64,000 bases of DNA from Bradyrhizobium quebecense (GCF_013373795.3 NZ_CP088022.1:5766001-5830000); one strand, 5' to 3'; positions 19,665 to 30,730 are shown, counted from the first letter of the stretch. The notes: generated from the sequence alone by a model not told the origin. Program-made: numbers and translations.

Positions 19665-21333
19665 GTGGACACGCATGCATGCGCCTCGAATCCCGCAGCC
19701 GAAAGCGCTTTGCGTAAGACATAAAATCTTCGCTGCATCGTGGCGCGAAGCATGGCAGACTCGGGCCAATGAGTGATTTACCTGATGTGCTGCCGAGCGA
19801 TCCAGGCGACTTGCGTGTCTTTGCCGCGGCTCTGCTGGATCGCTGCGCCAGGCTCGAGCGGTTGCTCAAGCTTGCAAAAGATGCGCAGTTCGGTCGATCG
19901 TCGGAAAAGCTGGACGCTGATCAGCTACAGCTTGTTTTGGAGGACATCGAAGAGGCCGTCGCGGCTCTCGAAGCAGCCGAGAATCACGCCAATCCAAGAA
20001 CCTGCGAGAAGAGAACTTCCAAGCGCGGGGCCAATCGTGGCAAGCTGCCGGAGCATTTGCCACGCATCGTCGAGACCCTGATGCCCGCTGCAACCTGCTG
20101 CCCGTGCTGCGCAGGCGACCTTTTTGAGATCGGTCACGATGAGAGCCAGATGCTGGACGTCGTACCGGCGCAGTATCGCGTCATCGTCACCCGCAGCCCC
20201 AAACTGGCCTGCCGCGTCTGTCACGGCGTCGTCCTCCAGCATGCTGCTCCCGAGCGATTGATCAGGGGAGGACTGCCGACCGAGCGGCTGGTCGCGCATG
20301 TGATCGACGCCAAGTATCATTGGCATTTGCCGCTCTACCGCCAGGCGCAGATGCTGACGACGCACGGTATCGCCATCGACCGTTCTGCGCTCGCCTTCTG
20401 GGTCGGCTATGCCGCCCAGGAATTGAAGCCCTTGTGGCATCGTCTGCGCCAGCTTCTGCTCGGCTCTTCGAAGCTCTGTGTCGACGAGACCCCCGCACCG
20501 GTGTTGGATCCGGGGCGCGGCAGGACCAAAACCGGCTACTTCTGGGCGCTGTCACGCGATGACAGGCTCCGGGCCGGACCTGACCCACCTGGCGTGGTTT
20601 ACGCCTATGCACCGGGCCGTGGGGCCGTTCATGGCTTGCAGCTGCCTGAGGGCTTTCGCGGCATCATCCACTGCGACGGCTATCAGGCTTACAAGACTAT
20701 GACCCGAGAGACGCGTGCGGACGCCTTGTCCGGGACGCTTGCCTTCCGCTGGTCGCATGTGAGGCGCCAGTTTGTGAAGATCGAGCGCGAGGCCGCTCCG
20801 GCGCCAGCTCCGGTTGCCCGCGAGGCTCTTGAGTGCATCGCCCAACTTTACGCAGTCGAAAAAGCGCTCCGCGGCCGATCAGATGTCGAGCGCCGTGCTG
20901 GCAGGCAGGCGCATGCTGACCTCTGGCGACAGCCTTGAAGCAGTGGTTTGAGGCCAAGCTTGATTACCTTGCACAGAAGAGCGACACGGCGAAGGCCCTG
21001 CGTTACGCGCTGCGTCATTGGGACGGCTTGACGCTCCATCTTTATGACGGGTGCATCGAGATGGACACGAATGCTGTCGAGCGTGCGATGCGGCCGATCA
21101 AGCTCAACGCCAAGAACTCCCTTTTTGCCGGTTGCGACGAGGGCGCCGAGAATTGGGCAGTTCTCGCTTCGTTAATCGAGACCTGTAAGCTCAATGGCGT
21201 CAGTGCCGAGCACTGGCTCGCTGACGTTCTCGCGAAGCTCGTCAATGGCTGGCCAGCGGCGCGACTGGACGAGCTGCTTCCCTGGGCGTCGACATATACG
21301 ATGCATGCACACGATCCGAGGCTGGCGGCATGA
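19479..21333 (+). mobile_element. IS66-family element remnant 1
   Basis: Contains a truncated tnpB, a frameshifted tnpC and, overlapping the tnpC stop, a pRiA4b ORF-3 gene. tnpA is missing. A fuller IS66 lies at 40757..43241. Confidence 0.75.
19769..21333 (+). pseudogene. IS66-family transposase TnpC, one frameshift
   Basis: ATG at 19769. Order of domains: N-terminal helix region (RLERLLKLAKDAQFGRSSEK), zinc-finger segment (CCPCCAGDLFEIG), the conserved RPKYAC-like block (SPKLACRVCHGVVLQHAAPE), the DDE core (SSKLCVDETPAPVLDPGRGR, IIHCDGYQAYKT), then a frameshift near 20930, and the C-terminal region MDTNAVERAMRPIKLNAKNS with SLIETCKLNGV. Total about 520 codons, family-normal. A single indel separates two otherwise clean parts, so decay is recent. 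Confidence 0.85.
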
Positions 21334-21932
21334 GCCTGAACACGACCGCGGTCCGGATCAAGGTAACTCTCAAGGATGTGAAGCCGGAGGTGATGCGTCG
21401 CCTTGTCGTACCCGTTACCCTGCGCCTTGATCGGTTGCATCTGACGCTTCAGGAGGCATTCGGCTGGACGAACAGTCACCTCTTCGAGTTCTTCGCTGGT
21501 GAGGCACATTGGGGGATTCCCGACCCCGACAATGATTACGGCCACCAGCCCATTGATGCCCGTAAAGCGCGGCTTTGCGATATCGTTCGAGAGACCGGCG
21601 CCAAGACGATCCACTATCTCTATGACTTCGGCGACAGCTGGGATCACGTGATCAAGCTCGAAAAGTGGTTCGACAACACCACGACGGAGGGCATGCCCTT
21701 CCTGCTCGAGGCCGCCGGTCGTTGTCCTCCGGAAGACGTCGGCGGTGCGCCAGGCTATGCCGAATACCTCGATGCCGTCGGTGACCCCACCCATCCGGAG
21801 CACGAACATATGCGCCTCTGGGGCCCGGAGCGGTTTGATCCCAACGTCGTCGACCGGAAGGCGCTTGAGGCCGCCGCCAACGCATTGTCCGGAATTTGGA
21901 AGCCACGTCGGCAAAAGCTACGATCAAAATAG
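21330..21932 (+). CDS. Plasmid pRiA4b ORF-3-like protein
   Basis: 200-residue intact protein of the pRiA4b ORF-3 family: IKVTLKDVKPEVMRRLVVPV, LDRLHLTLQEAFGWTNSHLF, YLYDFGDSWDHVIKLEKW, then CPPEDVGGAPGYAEYLDAVG. The family is widespread in bacteria, has no established biochemical role and often travels beside IS66 transposases. The ATG overlaps the tnpC stop (GCATGAGC), so it is probably a passenger translated together with tnpC. Unlike the transposase it has no lesion. Confidence 0.8.
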   Translation: MSLNTTAVRIKVTLKDVKPEVMRRLVVPVTLRLDRLHLTLQEAFGWTNSHLFEFFAGEAHWGIPDPDNDYGHQPIDARKARLCDIVRETGAKTIHYLYDFGDSWDHVIKLEKWFDNTTTEGMPFLLEAAGRCPPEDVGGAPGYAEYLDAVGDPTHPEHEHMRLWGPERFDPNVVDRKALEAAANALSGIWKPRRQKLRSK

Positions 21933-21936
21933 GGCG

Positions 21937-22713
21937 TCAAGAGCCAATCAAAAGAGCCGCAGAGCTACGCTTACCATAGACCATCGCGCTCACGACCAGG
22001 AGCGGCCGGATCCGGGACGGGCCGAGCTCGGCCCATGTCCGCGCGTTGCCTTTCGGGTAGAGGCCGAATTCCAGCCAATCTCGAGCGCCGTCATCTCGCC
22101 GCCCGGTGACCTTGTCATCGACATCGATCATGATGATCTCGGCAGGCGAGTAGAATTGTGCGGTCAGCAGCGTAGCCAAGCCGACGGGGCCGGCACCGAC
22201 GATGGCGACGGCGGAGCCGGGCGAGATCTTGCCGTTGAGCACGCCGCACTCGAATCCGGTGGGAAGGATGTCGCTGAGCATGACGAGAGCTCCCTCATCG
22301 ACCCCATCAGGCAAATGGTGGAGGCTGGTGTCGGCAGCGGCGTCCGGACATATTCGGCCTGCGTGCCGTCGATCTTGTTGCCGAGGATCCACCCGCCGGT
22401 GCGACAGTGCGAATACATAACTCTCCGGCAGAAGTCGCATTTGCCGCAGGACGAATGCAGGAGATTAGGACGCGGTCACCCGCCTTGAAAGCGGTCACGC
22501 CACAGCCAACCTGTCAACGACGCCCACGTCCTCATGGCCTAGAATTGGGCCGGGCTGACAGGTCGTTACATCACCCTTGAGGATGTGGAGATCAGTGCCG
22601 CAGATCGTGGTTTTCACGATCCGCACGATGGCGTCTCCGGATTCCAGGATGGCCGGTTTCGGTCGCTGCGCGAGAAACTTTTTACCGGGCCCCTCGAAGA
22701 TGAGCGCTTTCAT
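21937..22713 (-). pseudogene. Zinc-dependent alcohol dehydrogenase, frameshifted and truncated
   Basis: Medium-chain dehydrogenase remains: the start at 22713 gives MKALIFEGPGKKFLAQRPKP, then VKTTICGTDLHILKGDVTTC and GPILGHEDVGVV; after shifts, DGVDEGALVMLSDILPTGFE and the Rossmann segment GSAVAIVGAGPVGLATLLTA. The zinc-site Cys of CGTDLH and the His of GHE remain, but the frame is broken near 22495 and 22440 and the C-terminal substrate domain is lost at the IS66 side. Confidence 0.8.
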
Positions 22714-22735
22714 TTCGCATCACCTCCTTGCGTAT

Positions 22736-23920
22736 TCAGTCCGCCGGTTTTGCCTCGGGCAATTGCCATCGTCGCCCGGTAGAGCCGAACCGTGTAGTTC
22801 CAGACTTTGGTGATCGGCAGGCAGTTTTGGATCTTGCCGTCGTAGCCTCCAAACTGGCACCGCAACTGAGCCGTCCGAGCCAGCCGCGCACTGAGCTTGC
22901 GAACGCATCGGTGGTCATGCCGGCATACGGCACCGCCATTAATCTGCACCAGGCCCTTCTCGCCGCTGGCGGCAAGCGCCCTGCTGTCCTTCTCCAGAAT
23001 CGCTTTGAACGGCTGCCGCGGAAGAGCGCGCGCTCGACCACGCTGATCTCGGCGTCGAGTACAGGATCGTGGGCAGCGAGCCGCAATGCCTCGATCGCAT
23101 GCGTGGCGCGACCGGTTCGAACTGTTGCAGCCAGTCGCGCGCGAGCACGCCGCGCAATACGCCTCACGACCGGCGTGCGCCGGACGTACCAACCGGCGAT
23201 GCGCCGTTCGCTGACGGGTTTGCCTCGATATGCAGGTCACCGCATCGAAATGCGTCACGTCGATTCTTTGCGCGCCGGCGTCTGAAGCGACGATTGAGCG
23301 GGGTAGAGCATGAGCCCGTCTAGGCAGCAAATTTCGCCGGCGACAACAGCATCGTAGGAATGCCCTCGGTCCTCGATAGTGACGGTTCGCGTCACGGCAT
23401 TCCCGGTCTCGAGCCGATCCGACGAGCGATTGATGGTCAGCGCGTTCGACAGACTGCCTGCAGCGAGGAAGGGCAGATCGGATGCCACATGCGGGATGAA
23501 GGTCTGAAATGCGATCCGGGGGAGCGTGAGCGTTGCCTCGCGTGTGGCCGGCGGATCGGCCGCGTATTTGGCGACGATCGTCAGACCAGAGATCGCATAA
23601 CTGCCCGGCTCCTGCGGATGGATCGCGAAATCGAACCAGACACCGCCATCAGTGAGGCCGTCGCGCTCTTCGCTCTCATAGGGGCTGCGCAGCTGCCGCG
23701 TCAGGACATTGCACGGTTGGAACTCTGGCAGCTTGGGCGGCGCCGTCTTGTAGTTCGGCGCCAGCACCTCGATCCGCTGCGTGGCGGCCTGTCTCACCAC
23801 GACGCAGGGCGGATCGAGCGTCACCCGCAGGATCGGCTCTGGCGTGTTTTCCTGAGCGTGGGCCGCGCATGGCGCCAGCGAGCCAAGCATCGGGGCTGCG
23901 TTAGACAGCGGATACCTCAT
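22736..23920 (-). pseudogene. BatD-like (aerotolerance/oxygen-tolerance) protein, frameshifted
   Basis: Starts at 23920 with a signal-peptide-like MRYPLSNAAPMLGSLAPCAA, then beta-rich sequence VLAPNYKTAPPKLPEFQPCN, VTRTVTIEDRGHSYDAVVAG and DGLMLYPAQSS, typical of periplasmic BatD-like proteins. After a frame change near 23260, a basic helical C-terminal part (AHDPVLDAEISVVERALF) runs on in other frames to about 22736. Several indels. The 3' end of a preceding gene in the same direction adjoins it, consistent with a decayed vWA/BatD-type operon. Confidence 0.55.
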
Positions 23921-24040
23921 TGCTTCGCTCCCGCCGGCTGCGTCGCATCCTGGTGGGCATATTTCAGCTTGAGGACATCAGCAGGCGTGGCCTGAACCTG
24001 TCCAGGCTTCAGCGGCGCGGGACGTGGTCAGGTCTGCCGG
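23917..24040 (-). pseudogene. 3' end of the gene preceding the BatD-like remnant
   Basis: Reads ADVLKLKYAHQDATQPAGAK then a stop that overlaps the BatD-like start. The rest is lost. Too short to name. Confidence 0.35.
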
Positions 24041-24271
24041 TGTAACCTGATCTTCTGGCCGCCCTTCTGGGCTGGGTCGATCCGACGGCCTGCCAAATAG
24101 TCAAGCCCCTCATCGACGACAATTGCCGCATGCGATCAACTACCAAGGCTCGCAATTGACCTGCTGATGGGGGCATGACCACCCCAGTTAATGATCGTCA
24201 CTGAAAACTGTGCCGATCCGGCTGCATCACATGCGTTGAGGCATAAAGTCATCATCGGCCGATGAGCACGA

Positions 24272-25687
24272 GAGCTATCGCCAAATTTTGGTGACGGCGC
24301 GGCCGGTCAGGCGGCGGCGGTTATGGGCTGACGGTCAGTCGGTTTGGCGATGAGCTCGATCCCGTCGTTGAATGTCACACCGAGAACGAGTTTTGGCAAC
24401 TGGTTGTGGCCATCGAGACGACGCCGGCTTTTCTGCGCGGCCTCAAGCAGTTTGAAGACCATCGCGGGCGCCGTTCTGTTGGACAGGCAGCCCTTCGATC
24501 GGATCGTGCGGTGGCGCACGGTAGCGAAGGTGCTTTCAATGGGATTGGTGGTCCGCAGGTGTTTCCAGTGTTCGGCCGGGAAGTCGTAGAACGCCAGTAG
24601 CGTGTCCCGATCCTTGCTCAGGCAGTCGGCCGCCTTCTCGTATTTGGGCGTATAGCTCTCGATGAAGGCGTCGAACGCCAGCTCGGCGGCGGCCTTGGTT
24701 TCGGCCATCCAGCTCTCCTGCAACGCGCGTTTGGCTTTAGGCTGCTGGCTCTTCGGCAACTTGGCGATCACGTTGGCGGTCTTGTGTACCCAGCAGCGCT
24801 GCTCGCGCGTTTTCGGCCAGACCTCGCCGGCGGCCTTCCAGAACCCGAGCGCGCCGTCGGCGATGGTGAGCCGCGGCGGCACGCCGAGCCCGCGCCGCTT
24901 CAGGTCGAGCAGCAGATCGCGCCAGTCCTGCGCGCTCTCGCGGGCGCCATCGGTGAAGCCGACCAGTTCCTTGCGGCCTTCCGGCGTCGCGCCGATCAGC
25001 ACCAGGATGCACTGCTTTTCGTCTTCGAGGCGTGCTTGGAGATGGATGCCATCGGCCCAGATGTAGACGTAGCGCTTCGCCGACAGATCGCGCCTCTGCC
25101 ACGCGGTGTGCTCGTCAAGCCAACCGTCCTTCAGACGGCCGATGGCGGATGCCGACAACCCGGCAGCATCCTTGCCGAGCAGCGCCGCCAGAGCCTCGGA
25201 GAAGTCGCCGGTGGAGATACCCTTCAGGTAAAGGATCGGCAGCAGCGTCTCGATCGATTTCGAGCGGCGCATGTAGGGCGGCAGGATCGACGGAGAGAAC
25301 CGGATGCGGTCGGGATCGGTAGCCTCCGCCTCGCGATCGCGTACACGCGGCTGGCGGACGCCGACCGGACCGATACCGGTCATCACCTCGCGTTCCGGCA
25401 GGTGACCGTGGCGCACGAGCGCTGGTGGCCGTCCGCAGTCCTCAAATCGGCATGCTTGCCGAGAAAGTCCGCGACCTCGGCCTCGACCGCCTGGGCCAAC
25501 AGAGCACGCGCCCCATTGCGCAAGATTTCGGTGAGTTGATCGTCGACGTTTCCTGGCTGAATCAACTTGATGATGTTATCTTTGGACACGGCATATCGCT
25601 CCTTCGGTGGAGAAGTGGAGGCGTCAAGCACCCCCACGATATGCCGCCTTCCCGATTCCCGCCGTCACCAACTTTCAGCGATAGCTC
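24272..25687 (-). mobile_element. IS256-family element, copy B
   Basis: 1416 bp with the same terminal repeats as copy A. The nine bases on each side (TGAGCACGA and GTTAACGGC) do not match, so the flanks have been rearranged since insertion. Confidence 0.88.
24307..25637 (-). pseudogene. IS256-family transposase, copy B, single frameshift
   Basis: Two parts: 25637-25383 (N-terminal 84 residues) and 25416-24307 (369 residues, with WADGIHLQARLED, TIADGALGFWKAAGEVWPKT, CWVHKTANVIAKLP and NPIESTFATVRHRTIRSKGC). Only one lesion, the missing base near 25417 that is also missing in copy A; copy C has it. This is the least damaged copy. Confidence 0.88.
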
Positions 25688-26378
25688 GTTAACGGCTCGG
25701 CAGTCGCAATGACCGACTTTGCCAACCACCAGTACACGGAGCGCATATTATGTCGCATATAGCGAATGTGAAATTCTGGATCGACGAAGGAGAGCGGCGA
25801 ACTTTGGATGCCTTGGGTCGCTCCTCAGCGAGGCATCTCGCCAATAACCTCTCGCCCGATCTCCGTGCCGACGCTATCGAGCACCGCGACGCCATGGTCC
25901 CACCTCCGCCGCCGCCGACGATGAAATCAGGGCGAATTGACACCATGACTCCCTCGATCTCGATAGCCTCGAAGGTTGGCGCCGCACTGGAGCGCTGTGG
26001 GCCGGTGATCCATCCCGGACTTGTGCAGCGCAACTAGCAAGCGCTCTTCGGTCTCAGTCCAGCGATTGAGTCCGTTCGCACGCGTTCGTCCCGTTCCGCT
26101 TCCGAAAAATCATTGCTGATTGCCGGAATATACACATGCCCTAATTCTCTCCGGTTAGGGTGAGACAATGAAACGGGCCGCGTCATGCCAACGGCCCCTT
26201 ACCGAAAACTTCTACAATACTGATATTAACAGAACATAGCCAGGTAGCGCCACCGAGAGTTCACTGCTGGGCTACAAAAGGGCGATCCCGCGTGGCTCGC
26301 TAGAGTCCATCCACGAGAGCGGCACCTTCACGAGGATGACGCAGGCCGGTAAAAACCGGTTCGAATAGCCGTCAAGGT
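25688..26378. other. Interval without a supported gene
   Basis: A minus-strand frame (25689..26033) contains a glycine run and a segment FEAIEIEGVMVSIRPDFIVG that looks like a fragment of a real protein, but no start, stop or family could be fixed. The rest shows nothing. Confidence 0.35.
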
Positions 26379-26395
26379 CTAGGCGGCGTGGACAC

Positions 26396-27151
26396 TTATC
26401 GCATCCATAGAACGATGGCTGCGAGAGTGACGACGGCAAGGTAATTTCGGGCGGTTTTTTCGAAGCGGGTTGCGACGCGACGGAACTGCTTGAGTTTGCT
26501 GAAGCAGCATTCCACGAGATGGCGCTGGGCATAGAGATGCTTGTCGAGCGGATGTTTGAGTGCCCGCGACGGGTTGTTGGGGATGACGGCGAGTGCCCCT
26601 TTGGCTGCGATGGCTTGGCGCAAATGATCGGCGTCGTAGGCCGTATCAGCCATAACGACCTCGGCAGGCAATCCCTCGATCAGTTCGGCAGCTTGCGGCG
26701 CGTCGCCCTTCTGGCCTGCGGTCAGCGTGAACCGCACCGGGCATCCCAGGCCTCGGACGGCCAGATGTATCTTGGTGCTCAGGCCGCCGCGCGAGCGGCC
26801 GAGCGCTTGATCTTCAGACCCCCTTTTTTCGCTCCGGCGGCGTGCTGATGCGCCCGGACGATGGTGGAGTCGACGATCAGATATTCGAAGTCCGGATCGT
26901 CCGACATCGCCTCGAAAATCCGTGCCCAAACTCGCTTGATGCTCCACCGGCTAAAGCGCCGGAACACGCTGTTCCAGTCGCCGAACGCCTCCGGAAGGTC
27001 ACGCCAGGGAGAGCCTGTGCGCACGATCCAAAGTACGCCCTCCACAAACATCCGGTTGTCGCGTCCCGTTGAGCCCTTCTGGTCAAGCCGACCGATGATT
27101 AGCGGCGCCCATCCGCTCCCACGCCGCATCGCTCAAAACCAACCACTGCAT
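26396..27151 (-). pseudogene. IS427-type transposase 1 (two-frame, additional N-terminal frameshift)
   Basis: Starts at ATG 27151 with MQWLVLSDAAWERMG, shifts frame, then DNRMFVEGVLWIVRTGSPWR, DLPEAFGDWNSVFRRFSRWS and LIVDSTIVRAHQHAAGAKKG. At an A6G5 run near 26820-26830 it shifts into LGRSRGGLSTKIHLAVRGLG, MADTAYDADHLRQAI and HLVECCFSKLKQFRRVATRF (DDE residues in VDST, ADTAYD and VECCF). The A/G run is the usual programmed frameshift site of this group; the early shift near 27110 is a mutation. Confidence 0.78.
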
Positions 27152-27569
27152 CACACCAAAGATTGCCTCCCAAAAGCAGCTTTGAATCTGATTTGCTCCT
27201 TAAAAGGAATCTGGAGGGTTCTGTGAGGTCGCGCTCACGCGAGGGCGCGGCAGGCGCTTATGACGCGACCTCATTGAAGCCGGATTGAACGAAGGCGCGG
27301 GAGGCTATTCGCGGTTTTGCAGCTATGGGGATTGTTCGAGATCGCCATGCCCGATCTGCTGGCTCGGCGCGTGAGGCAGAGACACAGGAGTGCGCATCCT
27401 GGAAGAGTTGAGATCAGACGCGCTTCGCCTGAGATCGCGATAGGCCTTTTGCTGCATCGGACGGTTGTTGTCGCGCAGTGTGACAGCACGGATTCGACAT
27501 CGTCCGCGATGATCGAGACGCTGGGAGCGAAATGACGAATGATGATCGTCGTGCACGACATGACTTGGC

Positions 27570-28820
27570 TCACGATGTGTCGCATCGGAACGGTGATGTT
27601 CGAGGGCTGGGGCGTCTGAAGCTATGTCGAAAGCGCTCAATGATGCGCATGACGCCACCACAATCGGGACAGGCAGGAACCTCGGCCCGGGTTTGAGCCT
27701 CCGAATCCACAGGCGACGGCTGGCCATCGTTTGGGGCTGTTCGCTCATGATCGAGAAGTTCGCGGCAAAGGGCGAGCTTGGCAGCGCGATGGCGGTTGGC
27801 CATGAAGCCGAAGTGGCGGATGCGGTGGAAGCCGTCAGGCAGCGTATGAAGCAGGAAACGGCGAATGAACTCATCGGGCTTGAGATTCATGATCTTTGTC
27901 GCGCTGTTTTGGCGATAGTCCTTCCATGAGAAGGCGACATGATCGTCGTCGAGTGCGACGAGCCGGCTGTTGGCGATCGCGACGCGATGGGTGTAGCGGC
28001 CGAGATAGGCCAGGACCTGTGCGGGTCCGCCGAAGGGCCGCTTGGCGTAAACAACCCAGTTGATGCGTCGCATGGCGTCGAGGTGGGCCGCAAAGGCAGC
28101 CGGCTCGGCCAGAGCTCCGAGATCGCCGAAGAAACGGAAGGCACCGGAGTTGAAGGCTGCCGACAGACGTTTGAGAAAAAGTGTGCGAAATAGTCTGGAC
28201 AACGGTTTGACGGCCAGGAAGAAGTTCGGTCGGCAAGCGGTCCAGCGCGCGCCATCGGGCGAGAGGCCGCCACCCGGAACGACGCAATGGACGTGGGGAT
28301 GATGCATCAGCGTCTGTCCCCAGGTGTGGAGGACGGCGACGCCGCCGATCGCACCGCCGAGCCGGCGTGGATTGGCGGCGAGCGTCGTCATCGCCTCGGC
28401 GGCAGCCTTGAACAGGATGGCATAGACGACGGCCTTGTTCTGGAAAGCGATCGCGGCGATCGGTGCGGGAAGTGTAAAGACGACGTGGAAATAGGGAACC
28501 GGAAGCAGGTCGGCTTGACGCGCGGCGAGCCACGCGGCTCGGGCTCTCCCCTGACACTTCGGACAGTGCCGATTGCGGCAGGAATTATAGGCAACGCGTG
28601 TCGTGCCGCAGTCGTCGCAAGCCTGCATGTGGCCGCCGAGCGCCTCGGTCCGGCACGCAACGATCGCGCTCATCACGCGCCGCTCGACCCGCCCCAGATG
28701 ACCGGCATGTACACGGCGATAGGCGTCGCCATGCCGGCACAGAATATCGGCAATCTCGATGGCGGGCCTGTTGGAGCGGATGTCGGAGCGGGTCATGACC
28801 CGCATCCCGCTGCGGGTCAT
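27570..28820 (-). CDS. IS91-family rolling-circle transposase, copy 1
   Basis: 416-residue HUH/Y2 transposase that nicks and joins one DNA strand through an active-site tyrosine. N-terminal zinc-binding module at residues 68-89 (CDDCG, then [12 protein letters not shown]), HUH motif HPHVH at 174-178, and paired tyrosines in AYLGRYTHR (Y272, Y276). ATG at 28820 overlaps the TGA of the upstream integrase frame (GGATGACC). Length and motifs are complete, so this protein may be functional. The C-terminal 60 residues include a second Cys pair (CPDCGG). One residue differs from copy 2 (F versus L near residue 228). Confidence 0.9.
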   Translation of the reverse strand: MTRSGMRVMTRSDIRSNRPAIEIADILCRHGDAYRRVHAGHLGRVERRVMSAIVACRTEALGGHMQACDDCGTTRVAYNSCRNRHCPKCQGRARAAWLAARQADLLPVPYFHVVFTLPAPIAAIAFQNKAVVYAILFKAAAEAMTTLAANPRRLGGAIGGVAVLHTWGQTLMHHPHVHCVVPGGGLSPDGARWTACRPNFFLAVKPLSRLFRTLFLKRLSAAFNSGAFRFFGDLGALAEPAAFAAHLDAMRRINWVVYAKRPFGGPAQVLAYLGRYTHRVAIANSRLVALDDDHVAFSWKDYRQNSATKIMNLKPDEFIRRFLLHTLPDGFHRIRHFGFMANRHRAAKLALCRELLDHERTAPNDGQPSPVDSEAQTRAEVPACPDCGGVMRIIERFRHSFRRPSPRTSPFRCDTS

Positions 28821-29678
28821 CCAGGTGGCGTCACCTCCAGCGACAGGCGATCGAGCGGGCTCTGCGTCGCTCGGATCGTATCGGTGGCGACCTGCGTGTA
28901 GCGCGCTGTCGACGACAAATTATTGTGCCCGAGCAAGACCTGGATGATCCGGATATCGGTTCCGTTCTCGAGAAGATGTGTCGCGAAGCTGTGGCGCAGC
29001 GTGTGCAGCGTGACGCTGCTTGGTCAGGCCCGCAGCCTTCACCGCCGACCGGCAGGCGGCATGCAGCACGGTCTGATCGATCGGATGATCTTCGTCACGA
29101 CCAGGGAACAGATAAAGCCGCGGCCGGGCGAGCCGCCAGTAGGTGCGCAGGATGCCCAGCAGCTGGGGCGACAGCATCACGTTGCGATCCTTCGCGCCCT
29201 TGCCGTGGCGCACCTGGATGACGCCGCGGGCGCTGTCGATGTCTTCGATCCGCAGTCCCGCAACCTCCGAGGCCCTGAGCCCGGCCGCATAGGCGGTGGT
29301 GAGCGCGGCGCGGCTCTTCAGGCTCGATACCGCTTCAAGAAACTGAACCACTTCGTCGGCGCTGAGAACGACCGGCAGCTTGCGCGGTTCTCGCGCATAG
29401 GGAATGCGCTCTGGGATGAGCGCCTCGCCGAGCGTGACGCCGTAGAAAAACCGTAGCGCACAGACGATCTGGTTCAGCGCCGGCCATGAGATGCCGGTCG
29501 AGACCAAATGCACCTGGAAGGCGCGGACGTCTTCCAGCTCTAACCGGTCAGGCGATCGGCCAAAATAGCGGCTGAACTTCGAAACCGCGCTGATGTAGGA
29601 TCTTTGCGTCGCCGGCGACAGATTGCGGACGGTCATGTCTTCGATCATGCGGCGGCGAAGAGGGCTCAAATCGGCCAT
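28817..29678 (-). pseudogene. Tyrosine recombinase of the IS91-type element, copy 1, frameshifted
   Basis: Phage-integrase-family recombinase. ATG at 29678 (MADLSPLRRRMIEDMTVRNL) with AGGAG seven bases upstream. SAM-like domain LSPATQRSYISAVSKFSRYF, then catalytic Arg in AAGLRASEVAGLRIEDI, Lys in HGKGAKDRNV. One extra base near 29015 throws the C-terminus out of frame; in the next frame the expected [20 protein letters not shown] (HxxR) and the tyrosine in [11 protein letters not shown] are intact up to the stop at 28817. The same extra base is present in copy 2. Confidence 0.85.
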
Positions 29679-29803
29679 CTCGATACTCCTGTCTGAGGGG
29701 GTGGGCTCCAACACCCACATCCTCTCAGCCAGGAGGCGATCTATGCCACCTTGCCCCCTACGCCGCGGCAGCGGCTTAGTTCAATCCCTAGAGTCCACAC
29801 CAC

Positions 29804-29890
29804 CTAGAACATACGCTCAACCAGCAGCACGGCGCCGGCAATACTCAGAAGTACGATGATGAGAGTCCAATCGCGGTGTTCCTCCGTCAT
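29804..29890 (-). CDS. 28-residue single-span membrane peptide
   Basis: MTEEHRDWTLIIVLLSIAGA followed by VLLVERMF. A charged N-terminus and one hydrophobic stretch of about 17 residues. AAGG lies about seven bases before the ATG. Its stop codon TAG is supplied by the terminus of the IS427 element, so the original protein could have been longer. No family recognised. Confidence 0.4.
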   Translation of the reverse strand: MTEEHRDWTLIIVLLSIAGAVLLVERMF

Positions 29891-30049
29891 GGTCCCACCT
29901 TGGAAAGGACGGTCGCAACGCCCCGGAAAGAGCACCAAGCCGTGGTAAATTGTTCCACATCATCAAAGCGAAGAGTCAACTTCGCGGCCCCCGAAAGGAA
30001 GAGGCTACACGCCGAGGCCGAATTGTCCTCATCACGAGAAGTAGGACGC

Positions 30050-30145
30050 TCACCCGATCAGCAGCCAACTTACGCTGACGACGAGCGATATCCCCGCTAA
30101 GCTTATAAGGCTAAACTCGACGCCATCAAAATCGGTCCAGAACAT
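30050..30145 (-). CDS. 31-residue single-span membrane peptide
   Basis: MFWTDFDGVEFSLISLAGIS then LVVSVSWLLIG. Acidic N-terminus and a hydrophobic C-terminal half. It lies 160 bp from a similar-sized membrane peptide gene on the same strand. No clear ribosome site, so this is tentative. Confidence 0.3.
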   Translation of the reverse strand: MFWTDFDGVEFSLISLAGISLVVSVSWLLIG

Positions 30146-30375
30146 AATACTCACCATTACATGACGGATCAGGAGAGCGCTTCGCGTATGTCAGTCAGCG
30201 GCAGTGTCCTGTGTGGACGCTTCAAAAGAACGGACCCAGTACCTCTGGGGGCCTCTAAGCCCGAGCGGACAGCATAGCGGTGGCAACGTGCATCCCTACA
30301 CTGACCGCGACTGAGCCGTTCTCGGCGCGACGTGAGATCGCTACGCAAGCGGGTCCGGCCCACGGAACCATATGC

Positions 30376-30611
30376 CTAGCGTTCCGTCAGCCCAATCAGA
30401 ATGATTATGGCGCGCGTCGAGATGGCTAAGTAGTGCTGCGCGGCTTTGATGGACTTGTGTCGCGCGGGATCATTCTGGCGATGTGGGATCGGTTAGTCTA
30501 AGTCTAGCATCCGCTGGAGCCTTGCCTGCGCCACGCCTGCACCCGACGGAGACACGTCAGGATCGCCGGCCGTTCAACGCTGATCCGCTTCTCGCTCGTC
30601 AAATCTGCCAC
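30376..30611 (-). pseudogene. Small-protein family A, copy 3, frameshifted
   Basis: From a GTG at 30611: MADLTSEKRISVERPAILTC, RRVQAWRRQ, a shift, then NDPARHKSIKAAQHYLAIST and RAIIILIGLTER. At least one indel near 30490 breaks it. It is divergent from family-B copy 30731, as in the 18.4-19.0 kb module. Confidence 0.6.
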
Positions 30612-30652
30612 TCCTCTTGAGGTTGCGAGCCTAAGGGAGCCGGCCCTTCCAA

Positions 30653-30670
30653 CCTCCCACTATTAGTAGG
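30653..30670. promoter_or_regulatory. Imperfect inverted repeat between family-A and family-B copy 3
   Basis: CCTCCCACTATTAGTAGG, an ACTA-T-TAGT core with flanking CC/GG, at the position equivalent to the repeat at 18683-18700. Confidence 0.35.
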
Positions 30671-30730
30671 TGCGCTTTGCGCTTAGTGGCGCAGAGTAAG
30701 CTGGGGCAGTCTCCATATCGGATTGCACAC

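Larger units (their letters stand above)
27206..29787 (-). mobile_element. IS91-type element with integrase gene, copy 1
   Basis: 2582-bp unit beginning GGAATCTGGAGGG and ending GTTCAATCC, repeated almost base for base at 49336..51917 (exactly 22130 bp further on). It encodes, in order on the minus strand, a tyrosine recombinase and a rolling-circle (HUH) transposase. AATC is present at both edges, and both copies lie in the ends of IS427-type elements. Confidence 0.85.
26379..29807 (-). mobile_element. IS5-family (IS427-type) element 1, split by an IS91-type element
   Basis: Left terminus CTAGGCGGCGTGGACACT at 26379 and right terminus (minus strand) CTAGGTGGTGTGGACTCT at 29807-29790 form the inverted repeat. 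The 2.58-kb IS91-type element at 27206..29787 sits just inside the right terminus. Confidence 0.75.

Noticed and set aside
28287..28901. 204-codon plus-strand frame in the IS91-type element, also in copy 2
   Set aside because: Antisense to the HUH transposase and identical in both copies; no motif.
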